DNA of 64,000 nucleotides, taken from contig CM049320.1 in assembly GCA_026874595.1 (NCBI GenBank), forward strand, positions 7,565,464 to 7,629,463, in the 5' to 3' direction. The first letter of the stretch is position 1, and each line of letters opens with the position of its first letter. Positions 12,176-63,500 of the stretch are shown here, piece after piece. This DNA comes from Sipunculus nudus. Lineage: Eukaryota > Annelida > Sipuncula > Golfingiida > Sipunculidae. The translations under genes were made by a program, and so were the position numbers. The notes beneath the pieces were generated by a model that had not been told where the DNA came from, did not search any database, and saw nothing but the letters and a program-made list of their open reading frames with translations.

Positions 12176-14558
12176 TTTAGCTCAGCTGACTATAAGTCTG
12201 TCTGTCTGTCCGTCCATCCGTCTGTCTGTCCGTCTGTCTGTCCGTCCGTAAGACTGGCACATTTCGACACCGTTGGACCTACGAATCTGAATTTCGGCAT
12301 ATAGTTAAATGTCCCCATAATCTCGTACCATGCCAAAAATTTGGTCAAGAGGACTTCGTTCCTTTGAGATATTAAGGAAAAACCTCAATTTTTTATTAGA
12401 AATCTATTTTCACACTTCAGGACTGCCTAATATCAAAACCACTCATCTGGTTTTCTTCATATTTACCATAAATATTCCTCTATAAAGTTCCTATGTACAT
12501 GCCAGATATTAAGTCATATTATATAATTTAAAAAAGTTATGGGCCCAAACATAATGGCCTTGTAAAAAAATCAGGAAGATATTTGGTCACTTAAGACAAA
12601 AAGTGTTAAAGGTAGGGACTTTTTTCAGTAATACAACTTTAATTAATCAAAATTTAATTGTATACCAAAAATTAGATCAAAATTTGTTAAATTTTTTTTA
12701 AATATTGGCAAAAATATAAAATTGGTACCTTAAATTTTGCCCAACTTTGGCCATGGCACGTTTTTTTCCTGTAAGTATTGTGGATTTAATTTTCACACCA
12801 TGTATACATAAGGATTTAATCTGTTAAAATCTGTAATTTGAAAATAAAAGCTGCAAAATTAGGTTAGTTATTGAATTTTTTTGGAGGCTCTTGTTGTATT
12901 CCCTTACATTGTCAAGCAGTCCACTTTGATGACTGTAGGTCATTCAGTGCACAACTCTATGCTCCCCAGGCTGTTGACATAATTTTAGATGTCCCCAAAA
13001 TCTCCTACCATACCGAAAATTGGGTCATTAGGACTTCGTTCCTTCGAGATATTAAGGGAAAAAACTCCGTTTTCCATAAAAAAAAGCCATTGTTACACTT
13101 CAAGGCTGCCTAATATCAAAACCACTGATCTGTTTTTGATTGTATTTAGTATTCACATTCTTTTATACATTTTCTATGAACATACCAAAAATTAGGTCAG
13201 TATTGGGTATTATTTTGAAGTTATGGGCCAAAACATAATGCAATTTTTTAAATAATCAGGAAATATATTTACTCACATGAGAATTGCTGAACCTAGAGAC
13301 CTTTTTTCAGGAATATAACTTTATTTAATCAAGATTCAATTGTTTACCCAAAATTAGATCTGAATTTTGCAAATTTTCAAGTTATTAGCATAAATAAAAA
13401 ATCAATACCTTAAATTTTGTCCAACTTTGGGACTGTTGATTTAATTTTCCCAGCATATATGCATAAGGATTTAATCTTTTAAAATCTGAACTTTCAAAAG
13501 AAATTGATTGGAATGAATAGCCTTTATTCATGTTTTCATACACCATGTCAAGTGTTGTTTACATCTAGCCCACCTAGTAGTACAGCCTTCACTTGCATTA
13601 TGTAACCCACCCCAGGCAGCTTACCTTGGCCCAGCTTGGCCACTACTAGCAGGCTTCCCCTCACCCTGCACTCATCCCCCCCCCCCAGCTGGTGCATAAA
13701 CTAGATGAATGTTATAATTTTTCTGTATTTTATTTTATTCTTGGACATGCTACATTTTAGATTTTGTATTGAACCACCAGGGTTACAATGATTAAAATGT
13801 ACATTTAATTGTGTCCACAAAGTGGTGTATTGCTGTGAAAGTGTGGATGTTCATGAGACAAGTAATTCCTTACTTCAGAAGAGTAAAAACTTCACCAGGT
13901 GTGAAATTGACTATTAATTCCAGTAATTAATTAAAACTGGGATAGTAATTAGCACAATGATATTGTTTGTCCCTCATCTAACCAACAGTGTGTATACTTT
14001 ATTTGAAAAGATGTTTTATTTTATCAAATTTACTTTTATTTTATTTTGGTGAATAAAATTAAGCATGTCCTGAAAACTCCAATATGCAACACTTTTTAAT
14101 AGTGATTCAAGGAATACTCTTGTAGATGCCATGTTGTGGCATTATTTTCTTTTAAAATCAGTTTAAACATTTATGATTTAAAAATAATAAAATATATGTG
14201 TATGCATAATATGACCCAATGTTTTTTACTCTGTATATATAATGATTGCAACTTTTGCAACAATTCTAATATTTTAACTTATATTTTCAGGTTTTTTTAT
14301 TAAAAATTTATAAACCTGTAAATAAAAAAATGATTCAGATAAAAACTTCTGAATGGAAAAAGTGGATCTGCTTAAAAAAATAGGATTACAGTAAAACCTG
14401 AGAGTTAAGACCACCTGATGTGCCACACCAAAAGCGGTCTTAAGTCACAGGTGGTCTTAAGTCTCAGGTGGTCTAAGTCTCAGCATGAAGCAAACAAAGA
14501 ATATCAAGGCATATATGTCTACGTAAACATTTATTAATTTATTATAAAAATACATACT

Positions 14559-14604
<46 letters not shown>

Positions 14605-16724
14605 TATAGATAATCAAGATATTCACAACAATATTTACAAGTTAACAGCAATATTTACTTCAATCAATTAATCAATTTTGCTCTGCTTAACAAGGGAATC
14701 TTATTAATAATTATCAAAGAATGCTGGTCCTTTTATAACTTTAATAAACAAGCCTTTATCAAAAGCTTTGAATAGCCTGTTTGTTATATTGCACAAACCA
14801 CAAACCGCTAATTAATGATGTACCATGAGTACACACTGAGTCACTTTGTTTTAGAAGCAGACCCCATTAAAATCTCAATAAACTTCAAAGCAGGTATGAA
14901 AGGATCGATCATTTGATTACAGGTGACTGCTCACGTTATCAAACAGTCTCTCTATATTGGTACTATGGTAGTTAGCATTGAGTCCTATTGTCTTATTGAA
15001 TATCAATGAATATTCTATTGATGTTATCGAAACAGGTCGTCAGTTTGTCGTCACGAACTGACTTGATGTCAAAATGTGTGTGATAAGCAATGACAGTTGA
15101 TCGCTAAGGCTATGACAAACTTACTTTCATGACTAACTTTTTTTTAAAATTAAATCCGCGCAAATGTTATATACACATCGCTAAGACTAGTTATGAACTC
15201 CGGTCAACGACCGCAGCGTAGTGAATGCGACCGCGGTGTCAGAAATACAACGGGAGTTCTATTCGATGAATATTAATGAGGGATTTCCCATAGAGCACGT
15301 GATCCTTTACCGGAAAGATGTTTTAGACAATCGTTAATCAAATACGATGTGTTCAAAGATAGGCTGTGCTAAAAAATAATGGTACACAGGCATCAGAATT
15401 AAAGAATTGCGTCGTTTTACATGTTCCCTCGCAATATTCGCAGAACTTTCATTTTTGGAGAAAGATTAAAACCACGCGGGCCCTAGGCCATTGACACCTG
15501 GAGGGGTATTGTGAATTAATGTCCAATTCACCGCGGGGAAAGTAGGTCACCATTGCAACCTGCACATTCAAGAGACGGTCAATGGCACGGTCGTTTTAGT
15601 CTTATGACGCCAGGTGCCACTACCGCTACACCAGGCGGTCGCTTAACGGAGGTATAGACCAGCGACCGGCCACACCTGAGCGGTCGGTGGTCGCGTACCA
15701 CAAACGGTCGCTCAACACAGGGGCATTAAAGAGGGATTAAGCTCGGTGCATTCATTTTTCGGTCGTAAGTCACAGACGGTCGCTGGCGGCAGTGGTCGCT
15801 TGGTTCAGGTTTCACTGTATATATAAACTTAAATGCATTATTCTCTTGAAAGTGAAATAAAGGTATTAGTCCATTCTGTCCACTTACCTGTCCATCTGTA
15901 AATTTCCGTATGCAACACAGTATCTCAAAACTTTTACTGCTTTTCTTCATGACAGTCTTGTCAGAGTATTAGTTTGCAATCATATATTTAGAACTTTACT
16001 ATAACCAAGTAGGAGGGCCCCTTTCCTCTTAGCTTCTCATATTCTTATATAAATGAAAAACATTACAATAGAATATTTCTACATCCACCTTCGTGCTGCC
16101 CTCACTTTTCCCTTCTCCGAACCCCATCCCAAAGTCAGCCTCAGTAAGCAAGAACAAGATGAATCAGATATATTCATACTTTAATATTTTGTATAACTAT
16201 TCGTCCATAGGTACCTATGTACATGCCAGAAATTATGTCAATATTGTGTAATATGTAGACATAGTGGGCATCACAATAATGTACCTTGTCAAGACTAAAG
16301 AGATATTGTGTCATACAGTCACATATTCATAAATCACTTCATCAGCATAGTTAATCATAACATCATATCTGTCAAATTGAATGCTTGCAGACTACCATAC
16401 ACTTTAGATCCTTCAACAAATAGCCTTATCATCATTCTACTACTGCTTATTACTGCTGTCATTGCATTCATATTTGCTCAAATATATCACAATTTTCAAC
16501 CCCTCCTAAATAAATAAAAAATAAACCACTTTATTTGACTCTATTAATCCATCAGTCAGGTAATTTCATTTATCATTTACTCACATATTACATTACATTC
16601 CTTTATAATAGCCCAACATGTACATGATATTCATAAGCTTTATCGACTCGATATAGTATCACAGTGGAGAAACAATTATAGTCAAATCACGATCAGCTGA
16701 GCGCCGTGACCCATGGGTCCCTTG
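12176..16724 (+). mobile_element. Family A2 element (nested inner copy)
   Basis: The ends are fixed by the interruption of the outer copy. Uninterrupted copies read GTAAATTTTCATATGCATC (about 40504), while here the left side reads GTAAATTTTT before AGCTCAG and the right side CCCTTG before TTCATATGCATC. The element starts TTTAGCTCAGCTGAC and ends CCCATGGGTCCCTTG. It carries a GTCTGTCC/GTCCGTC tract, two monomers, a poly-C tract and A2 3' sequence, and is itself interrupted by the TA-flanked element 14389-15817. Confidence 0.8.
14389..15817. mobile_element. Non-autonomous Tc1/mariner- or pogo-type element with TA duplication
   Basis: The termini are CAGTAAAACCTGA and, inverted at the right end, CAGTGAAACCTGA. 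Both ends are flanked by TA, and the host A2 sequence (ATAGG...TATAAACTTAAATGC) resumes across the insertion as in uninterrupted copies. Subterminal regions hold short GGTCTTAAGTC and GGTCGC repeats. An (AT)n tract lies at about 14562-14602. No transposase ORF was seen. Confidence 0.75.
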
Positions 16725-16962
16725 TTCATATGCATCACAGTGTCTCAAATTTTTTACTGTTTTTCTTCATGACAGTCTTGTCCGAGTATTAGTTTGCAAT
16801 CATATATTTAGAACTTTACTATAACCAAGTAGGGAGGCCCCTTTCCTCTTAGGTTCACATATGCTTATAAAAATGAAAAACATTAAAATAGAATATTTTG
16901 CATATTTTGCATTTGCAAAAATTTCAAACTTCAGCTGAGCGCCCTGACCCAATGGTCCCTTG

Positions 16963-17689
16963 TTTCAAGCAGCAGTGTGCATGCATGTGTTACATCATCT
17001 CTGGTGCATTGTGTGAATGTCCTGTAACACAACCATGTGATACACACTGGCTACAGGCAGTGTTGTTACCAAGGGAACAGGCTTGATTGTTTCAGCTGGC
17101 CAGGTGCATGTATCACATTTCAGCTGGGTATGCCAGTAAGTTGGCAGTGATGCTGTAACACGTGCAGTGCACACTGCTGACCAGAAACAGTCACCAGCCC
17201 ATCACCTGGGGTTTAAACAGGCAAAATGTCCTTAAAATGGGTACATCGTAGTCACCTGCATGCGCTCCTGTCCGCTAGATGAATAAAGGCAGGGACCTGT
17301 GGCTCTGTGTTTTCAACAGAGCCACAACTGGGTCTATATGTTAGTTATATCCTATAGCCTTTTCACTCATATGTTAGCCCGTAAAAATGTACAATTTATC
17401 CTTTTTTCACGCGATTCAACAATCCCTCATGAGGCAGAACTATTGAAAACAGGGCTTCAGCCTACCTCCGGTTCCTTATGCACAACGGGTGTCACATAAT
17501 AAATTGTTTCCTGACAAAGGCTGATACATATTATTTTCTTGAGAATTCCAGTATTTAATTTTGCTCATACCTGGAGTCTATTATATTAAAGGAGGAGAGG
17601 TCCGAGGAACCTGGGTTCGGCCTGAACGGGGGTATCCTCCCCAAGGTTAGGCTTAATTCTCCTGTTAAAATAGTAAATGGTTCCCCATT
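16963..17689. other. Intergenic with a perfect hairpin and a repeat fragment
   Basis: It contains an 11-bp perfect inverted repeat (TGTGGCTCTGT at 17298, ACAGAGCCACA at 17316) with a 7-nt loop. This sits inside the dispersed repeat shared with 10430-10495. Nothing else is recognised. Confidence 0.6.
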
Positions 17690-19063
17690 TTTAGCTCAGC
17701 TGACTATAAGTCATCTGAGCTATAGTCGTGGTCCAGTGTCCGTCGTCCGTCTGTCTGTCCGGATGTCCGCCCGTAAGACTGGCACGTTTCGACACTGTTG
17801 GACCTACGAATCTGAAATTCGGCATACAGTTAGATGTCCCCAAAATCTCCTACCATGCAGAAAATTGGGTCAATAGGACTTCATTCCTTCGAGATATTAA
17901 GGAAAAACCTCAATTTTTTATTAGAAATCTATTTTCACACTTCAGGACTGCCTAATATCAAAACCACTGATCTGGTTTTCTTCATATTTACCATTAATAT
18001 TACTCTATATAGTTCCTATGTACATGCCAAATATTAAGTCAGTATTATATAATTTAAAAAAGTTATGGGCCCAAACATAATGGATCTTGTAAAAAAATCA
18101 GGAAGATATTTGGTCACTTAAGACCAAAAGTGTTAAAGGTAGGGACTTTTTTCCAGTAATACAGCTTTAATTAATCAAAATTCAATTGTATACCAAAAAT
18201 TAGATCAAAATCTGTTAAATTTGTTTAAATATAGGCAAAAATATAAAATTGGTACCTTAAATTTTGCCCAACTTTGGCCACGGCACGTTTTTTTCCTGTA
18301 AGTACTGTGGATTTAATTTTCACAGCATGTATACATAAGGATTTAATCTGTTTAAATCTGAAATTTGGAAAATAAAAGCTGCAAAATTAGGCTAGTTATT
18401 GAATTTTTTTGGAGGCTCTTGTTGTATTCCCTTACATTGTCAAGCAGTCCACTTTGATGACTGTAGGTCATTCAGTGCACATCTCTATGCTCCCCAGGCT
18501 GTTGGCATAATTTTAGATGTCCCCAAAATCTCCTACCATACCGAAAATTGGGTGTTTGGACTTCGTTCCTTCGAGATATTAAGGAAAAAAACTCCGTTTT
18601 CCATTAAAAAAAAGCCATTGTTACACTTCAAGGCTGCCTAATATCAAAACCACTGATCTTTTTTGATCGTATTTAGTATTCACATTCTTTCATACATTTT
18701 CTATGAACATACCAAAAATTCGGTCAGTATTACGTATTATTTTGAAGTTATGGGCCAAAACATAATGCAGTTTTTAAAAAAAATCAGGAAATATATTTAC
18801 TCACCTAACATGAGAATTGATGAACCTAGAGACTTTTTTTTCAGGAATATAACTTTATTTAATCAAGATTCAATCGTTTACCCAAAATTAGATCTGAATT
18901 TTGCAAAATTTTCAAGTTATTAGCATAAATAAAAAATCAATACCTTAAATTTTGTCCAACTTTGGCACTGTAGATTTAATTTTCACAGCATATATACATA
19001 AGGATTTAATCTTTTAAATTCTGAAATTTCAAAGAAATTTATTGGAAAGAATAGCTTTTATTC
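17690..19063 (+). mobile_element. Family A2 element, 3' truncated
   Basis: It has a complete head (TTTAGCTCAGCTGAC with the hairpin partner GTCATCTGAGCT), a GTCTGTCC tract and both AGATGTCCCCAAAATCTC monomers. Similarity to the other A2 copies stops near 19063. No 3' terminus is found before the next element. Confidence 0.75.
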
Positions 19064-20118
19064 CCTATTCAGGTGACTTCTGATGTTAAGTAGTAGTTTA
19101 TGTTAGAATTGTTAATATGAGTGTAGGGACATCTACAGGAAAAAGTAGGAGTTAAAATAGGGAATGAGAAGAGACAGTTTTATTTATTTTTCATGTTCCT
19201 CAATAGAAGCGTAGCAAGCGTTCTATAGTGGCTCCCCTCAGGATTCCTCCCTCTGCTTGTTTACTCCACTTAGCTTATGTGCACGTCCAGCCTACATCAT
19301 ACACACATGTTGTGTTGCTCCCTCAAGGCATTTGTATGCACACAGATCCTGGCTATCCCACAAATATTTGGTGTATATCAAGGGTTAGGGTTTACAAATA
19401 ATTCAGTGGCTCCACCTTGTTCGTGCGAGAGACAGAGTACGCTATAGTGGCAGGCAGTTAACAAACGGCTGAGGGTTAACAAACAGCTGGGAAGCGCACG
19501 GATGTTGCATATGCTTAACAAAAATCAAGCCTCATTTTAACAACTACGACCAATTCTCAAAAGTAGATTACCGTAAAAATCTGCATAAAAGTCGAGAAAT
19601 TTGGACCCTGAAAAAAACATCTAAAGTTAGGGGGTCGACTTATCTGCGGGTACGAGTCCAAGAGCAAAAATTTGTGACTTGAATGTTGTTACATTTTGTT
19701 TAAACGGGCCAAGCTCTGAAGAGTGACGCGCAGGCATGGGGGTAATAAACACCTATTGACACCTGTTGTCTGAGGCTTCTATTGTAAGAACTCTTAACTG
19801 TATGGCTACAGGACTCAATATATGGCAGGGCCTATTAAAATAGAGTCCGATTAAATCTGGCTAGGTTTCTATAGTCGTACCAGTGGACCCTTTTTTTTGT
19901 TATTACATTTCACCAAACACAGCGAACAGACATTGGACTTCATATTTATTTTATTTTTTTTGTTTTATGATTGTGAAGTTGTGAAGTACCTGTATGTATA
20001 TTACTTCAGTCCTTGTACAATTATGAATTATTTATTATGATGGCTTGATGTTGTATTATAAAGTATAACTATTATATAAGAAAATAAACATTTTGATAAG
20101 ATATTTTGTGTGGGCATG
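19064..20118. other. Intergenic, nothing firmly recognised
   Basis: No gene is visible. A short inverted motif pair near 19590-19650 (AAAAGTCGA and TCGACTTATCTGCGGG) looks like the end of a MITE, but the other end was not found. A 5' untranslated exon of GART could lie here or further upstream; no sequence feature identifies it. Confidence 0.4.
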
Positions 20119-21536
20119 CTGTTTAACAGGGTTGGCAGGTTTTAGGCACAGAGGTTTTAACCATAGGTTAAAACCTGGTTAAAACTGCCCCACCTAAAAC
20201 AGGTTTTAGGCACCAAAAGTGTAAATTTATGACTTATGATCTATAAAACTACCAAACTGGCTGCAGTGTTGCAGTCACAAGGCTTTGCTGGGCTTGTGGA
20301 CAGTTTCAGGTATTAGTAATGCCTGATTTCCTGTTGACTTGCAGGATCATGCAGTCTTCTTAAGAGTCTGTATAGATTTCTTAGCATAAGACCATGTTTG
20401 TGTGGCACATGGTTTTATAGGCCAAGGTAATGTCATAATCAGGACCTTTTGGGCTTCCTGATGAGTGCCTTGCTCTCTGGAATTATGTAATGGAGCCACC
20501 TGTAGTTCTCTAGTAAGGCAGGATTTCATACTTGATTAGACTGATAACTGTTTATCAGGGTGATGGCCCTGATTGGACCATAAGGTCCAATGGTCATAAA
20601 TTCTACTGCTGTTTCCTAGATGTTCATGTGAACTTTCATACATGACAAGGATGATGCAATCAAAGCCTGCAAACTTTTCTTGATTCAAACTTTTAACTGA
20701 CTAAGTGATGTAGTCAGGGCCCCTGACCATGAAATGTTGGTTTCTCATGCCTTTAGGTTGAAAACAGCCCATGAATATTCTATGGTTTGGGACATATTCA
20801 ATGCATTATATTTTCTCATTTTCAGTTTATACTAATTACAGTGTTTCAGGAGGGTTCCATTTTCACATATTCACCATACAGCTACCTGCACAGAGCATAT
20901 CCATCATTATATAGACAATAAGTATGGGCACAAAATCTTAAAATTTCAAAAAATGACAAAAGGAAAAAACAACTATTGGAAATTATTGTTGGTTATAAGG
21001 TAATGTAAAAGGTATTATCATATTTTCAATTTTTGGCTAACATAAAAGATCTATTATAATTTATAAAAATCAATCTTTTGCTTTTTGCCATTTGAAGCTA
21101 AAGGCGTACAAAACATACACAATATGTTAGTGAGACTACAGTATAAATGGCAAGCAGAAGTGGTAAACCTCAGAACATATCAGATTTTGGGGTACACCCT
21201 AAAACTGACAGAGAACTGTGTTTATATGGACAACCTGAAGTAGTATTGTTTTCATTTGTTGCTTTTTTTGTATCATTGAATAATTTGTTTAGTTTGAATA
21301 AAGTTTTCCTCAGTTTCAATTAGTTGAGCAAATCTCCAAAATGGATTTAGCTGTGTTACAATGTCATTAAGGTATAGGTAAACTGCAAGTCAAAGGTGAG
21401 GGTATCTAAGGCTATAATCAGTTAAAGGCAGTTTTAGGCAGGTTATAACCTATTTAAGGCAGTTTAAGGCAGGTTTTTGGCTTTTCTCTGCCGAAAACAG
21501 GTTTTGGGCGGCATTAAACCCAACCCTGCTGTTTTA
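20119..21536. mobile_element. Non-autonomous hAT element with 8-bp target-site duplication
   Basis: The element proper is 20127-21528. It begins CAGGGTTGGCAGGTTTTAGG and ends with the inverse CCAACCCTG. The flanking octamers are CTGTTTAA (20119-20126) and CTGTTTTA (21529-21536), seven of eight identical. CAGGGTTG termini with 8-bp duplications are the hAT signature. Subterminal AGGTTTTAGGCA-type repeats occur at both ends. No transposase ORF is visible in 1.4 kb. It ends about 210 bp before GART coding exon 1. Confidence 0.8.
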
Positions 21537-21702
21537 TGCACCTATAGGTCAAATAATGATGTTACATCAGCATATATGATTTTACAGGATATGCAAAATG
21601 AACTGATGTGTGCATTTATTTAATAATGTTAGACACAAGGTATATATAATACAAAAGTTGAAAAAAGTCTTGATTCCAAGCTTTCAATTAATTAATACAT
21701 AA

Positions 21703-59596
<37,894 letters not shown>

Positions 59597-60590
59597 GTCT
59601 GTATTCTAAATAGTCAATTTGATAGGTATTAAATATAATCCATGAGGTTCACAGCCATCCAGGAAACCAGGAATAATTGGGAAAATGAGCTTCCAAAAAA
59701 TCATCATTTCAATAAAAGGGGCCTATTCTGATATTTGAGACTTATCAACTAGAGATAATCCCTCGAACTTTTATAAAAAAAAATAGTCAGAAAAAGCCAG
59801 TCCCACTGCAGACAGACTGTTAGTTTGGTTTATATCTACATGGTTATAACATGTAGGGGCCAACCAAAACAATCCAAACACATTCAAAATCACGTACAAG
59901 TCAGATGAACCATATGTATTTCAAAAAAAAGGTTTGCAGCTAGTGACCTTTCTGCTTTTGTACATATGCAACCTGTTGCCCATCTACTCAAAAAGGGGTT
60001 ACATGGTTTTTCTGATCGTCAGAATTGACGCAAGTACCGTGTATATAAAAGTTAGAAGAGAAACAAGCTCATACAAATGTCACAGAGAACTTTTCAAAAC
60101 AGGAATTACCTGCTGTGTATTCATATGTCCACAGAATAAGCCAGGAATTACATAAATTCTACAGAAAATTAAGATGAAAAGCTTGCTTTAAATGTATTCT
60201 AGATATTTAATCAGTTGTCTCTAAATAAGGGAAGGTCTTTAAATATGTATAAGTTTCCTCACTCTTCTGTACTGACCTTCATATTATAATGGAAAAGTAA
60301 AAAAAAGTGCATTCAATATAAATAACATCAGTATGCACTGTGTCTTCTGTGTATGAGGAGGGGAAGTTCTCAACAACAAATTATTGCTTTTTGGGTTATT
60401 CCAAGTCCTGTGTGTATAAAAGTTTAAATTCAGAATGCTTACATCAAATTAAAATTAATTATCTTATGATAACTGTCGTCCTTATTCAGAATATTAAAAC
60501 TGACAGCGTGTTTATGAATAATCAAATAATAATAAGTAAACAAAATCAAAGAAATTTTTTTTTACAGTTCTTTTACCAAAGTAATATTTT
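59597..60590 (+). other. GART: GART intron 18, left part
   Basis: About 1 kb of AT-rich sequence before the A1 array; no exon or recognisable repeat. Confidence 0.65.
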
Positions 60591-63500
60591 TTTAGCTCAG
60601 CTGCCTGAAAGTCATCTGAGCTATAGCGATCACTCTTTGTCCGTCGTCCGTCTGTCCGTCCGTCCGTCTGTCCGTCTGTCCGTCTGTCCGTCCGTTAACC
60701 AGGCACAAATCGTAACCGCTGGACCTAGAACCTTGTAACTTGGGATTCTGAGAGGTCCAAAAAAAATCTCCTGGGAAACCAGAAAAACAGGTCTCTGTTA
60801 CCCATATCCTTCGAGCTATGTGGCCCCAAAGTACCCCCCAGAAAAGTCAAAAATTTCATACAAAAACTTCAATATCTCATTAACTACTTGACTGATGGTC
60901 ATGATTTTTGGCATACATATTGATCATGAGATGTTACATCACTTCCTGCAGACTGGTGGCGCCACCTGTTTTTTTCGATTTTTTACGAATTTTTTTCTCT
61001 ATTTTTGAGACCTTTAAAAATGTGAACATCTGTTAACAAGGCACAAATCATAAAGACTGGACTTAGAATCTTAATTCTTGACACACTGAGAGGTCCATGA
61101 AAAATCTCCTTGGAAACCAGAAATTAGGTCTCTGTTACCCATATCCTTTGAGCTATGGGGCCCCAAAGTACCCCCCAGAATAGTAAAAAATTTCATACAA
61201 AAATTTCAATATCTCAATAACTACATCACTGATGGTCTTCATTTTTGGCATACATATTGATCATGAGATGTTCGATCAGTTCCTGCAGACTGGTGGCGCC
61301 ACCTGTACTGTTTGATTTTTTACGATTTTTTCCTCTATTTTTGAGACCTTTGAGGATGCTGTCATCTGTTAGCGTGGCACAAATCGTAACGACTGGACCT
61401 AGAATCTTCATTTTCGACACACTGAGAGACCTATGAAAAGTCTCCATGGAAACCAGAAATTAGGTCTCTGTTACCCATATCCTTCGAGCTATGGGGCCCA
61501 AAATTACCCCCCAGAATAGTCAAAAATTTCATACAAAAACTTCAATATCTCATTAACTACATCACTGATGGTCATGATTTTCGACATACATATTGATCAT
61601 GAGATGTTTCATCAGTTTGTGCAGACTGGTGGCGCCACCTGTATTTTTCAATGTTCACGAATTGTTTTCTCCATTTTTGAGACCTTTAAGGATGTAGTTA
61701 TCTGTCAACAGGGTACAAATCGTAACGACTGGACCTAGAATCTTTGTTCTTGACACACATGGAGACCCATGATAAGTCTCCATGGAAACCAGAAATTAGG
61801 TCTCTGTTACCCATATCCTTTCAGCTATGGGGCCCAAAAATACCACCCAGAATAGTAAAAAATTTCATACAAAAACTTCAATATCTCAATAACTACATCA
61901 CTGATGGTCTTCATTTTTGGCATACATATTGATCATGAGATGTTAGATCAGTTCCTGCAGACTGGTGGCGCCACCTGTACTGTTTGATTTTTTACGATTT
62001 TTTCCTCTATTTTTGAGACCTTTGAGGATGCTGTCATCTGTTAGCGTGGCACAAATCGTAATGACTGGACCTAGAATCTTCATTTTCGACACACTGAGAG
62101 ACCTATGAAAAGTCTCCATGGAAACCAGAAATTAGGTCTCTGTTACCCATATCCTTCGAGCTATGGGGCCCAATATTACCCCCAAGAATAGTCAAAAATT
62201 TCATACAAAAACTTCAATATCTCATTAACTACATCACTGATGGTCATGATTTTCGACATACATATTGATCATGAGATGTTTCATCAGTTTGTGCAGACTG
62301 GTGGCGCCACCTGTATTTTTCAATGTTCACGAATTGTTTTCTCCATTTTTGAGACCTTTAAGGATGTAGTTATCTGTCAACAGGGTACAAATCGTAACGA
62401 CTGGACCGAGAATCTTTGTTCTTGACACACATGGAGACCCATGATAAGTCTCCATGGAAACCAGAAATTAGGTCTCTGTTACCCATATCCTTCGAGCTAT
62501 GGGGCCCCAAAGTACCCCCCAGAATAGTTAAAAATTTCATACAAAAACTTCAATATCTCAATAACTACATCACTGATGGTCTTCATTTTCGACATACATA
62601 TTGATCATGAGATGTTTCATCAGTTTGTGCAGACTGGTGGCGCCACCTGTATTTTTCAATGTTCACGAATTGTTTTCTCCATTTTTGAGACCTTTGAGGA
62701 TGCTGTCATCTGTTAGCGTGGCACAAATCGTAACGACTGGACCTAGAATCTTCATTTTCGACACACTGAGAGACCTATGAAAAGTCTCCATGGAAATCAG
62801 AAATTAGGTCTCTGTTACCCATATCCTTCGAGCTATGGGGCCCAAAATTACCCCCCAGAATAGTCAAAAATTTCATACAAAAACTTCAATATCTCAATAA
62901 CTACATCACTGATGGTCATGATTTTCGACATACATATTGATCATGAGATGTTTCATCAGTTTGTGCAGACTGGTGGCGCCACCTGTATTTTTCAATGTTC
63001 ACGAATTGTTTTCTCCATTTTTGAGACCTTTAAGGATGTAGTTATCTGTCAACAGGGTACAAATCATAACGACTGGACCTAGAATCTTCGTTCTTGACAC
63101 ACAGGGAGACCCATGATAAGTCTCCATGGAAACCTGAAATTTGGTCTCTGTTACCCATATCCTTTGAGCTATGGCACTCCAAAGTACAGCTCAGAATAAT
63201 GGAAAATTTGATACAAAAGCTAAAGTAACTGAACAACTAATGCAGAGATAACCATAATTGTTTGCATGGATATTGATCATGGAGTGTTTCATAAGTTTCT
63301 GCAGACTGGTGGCACCACCTGTATTTGTTCGTTTTTTTTTACGAAATTTTTCTGTATTTTTGAGACCTTTAAAGATATGAACATCTGTTAACAGGGCACA
63401 AATCATAAAAACTGGTCCAAGAATCTTCATTCTTGACACACAGGGAGACCCATGAAAAGTCTCCATGGAAACTTGAAATTAGGTCTCTGTTACCCATATT

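Larger units (their letters stand above)
10529..16962 (+). mobile_element. Family A2 element (outer), split by a nested A2 copy
   Basis: The head TTTAGCTTAGCTGAC starts at about 10529. The element runs to 12175, is interrupted by another A2 element (12176-16724), and resumes at 16725 with CATATGCATCACAG. It ends at 16962 with CAGCTGAGCG, a decayed GACCCATGGGTC palindrome and CCCTTG before TTT. The body has two related monomers containing AGATGTCCCCAAAATCTC. Compared with the copy at 38091-41329 its 3' part carries an internal deletion. No ORF of transposase size exists. Confidence 0.8.

Noticed and set aside
16308-16517. A 69-codon ORF with a hydrophobic segment repeated at 40913-41122
   Set aside because: The two copies lie in the same part of A2 elements. 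The four codon differences I can see are all amino-acid changing, so there is no sign of protein-level selection.
61744-62604. Recurring small ORFs (MFLTHMETHDKSPWKPEI type) in both strands of the 336-bp array
   Set aside because: They recur only because the DNA repeats; they have no start context, domain or codon signature and change frame between units.
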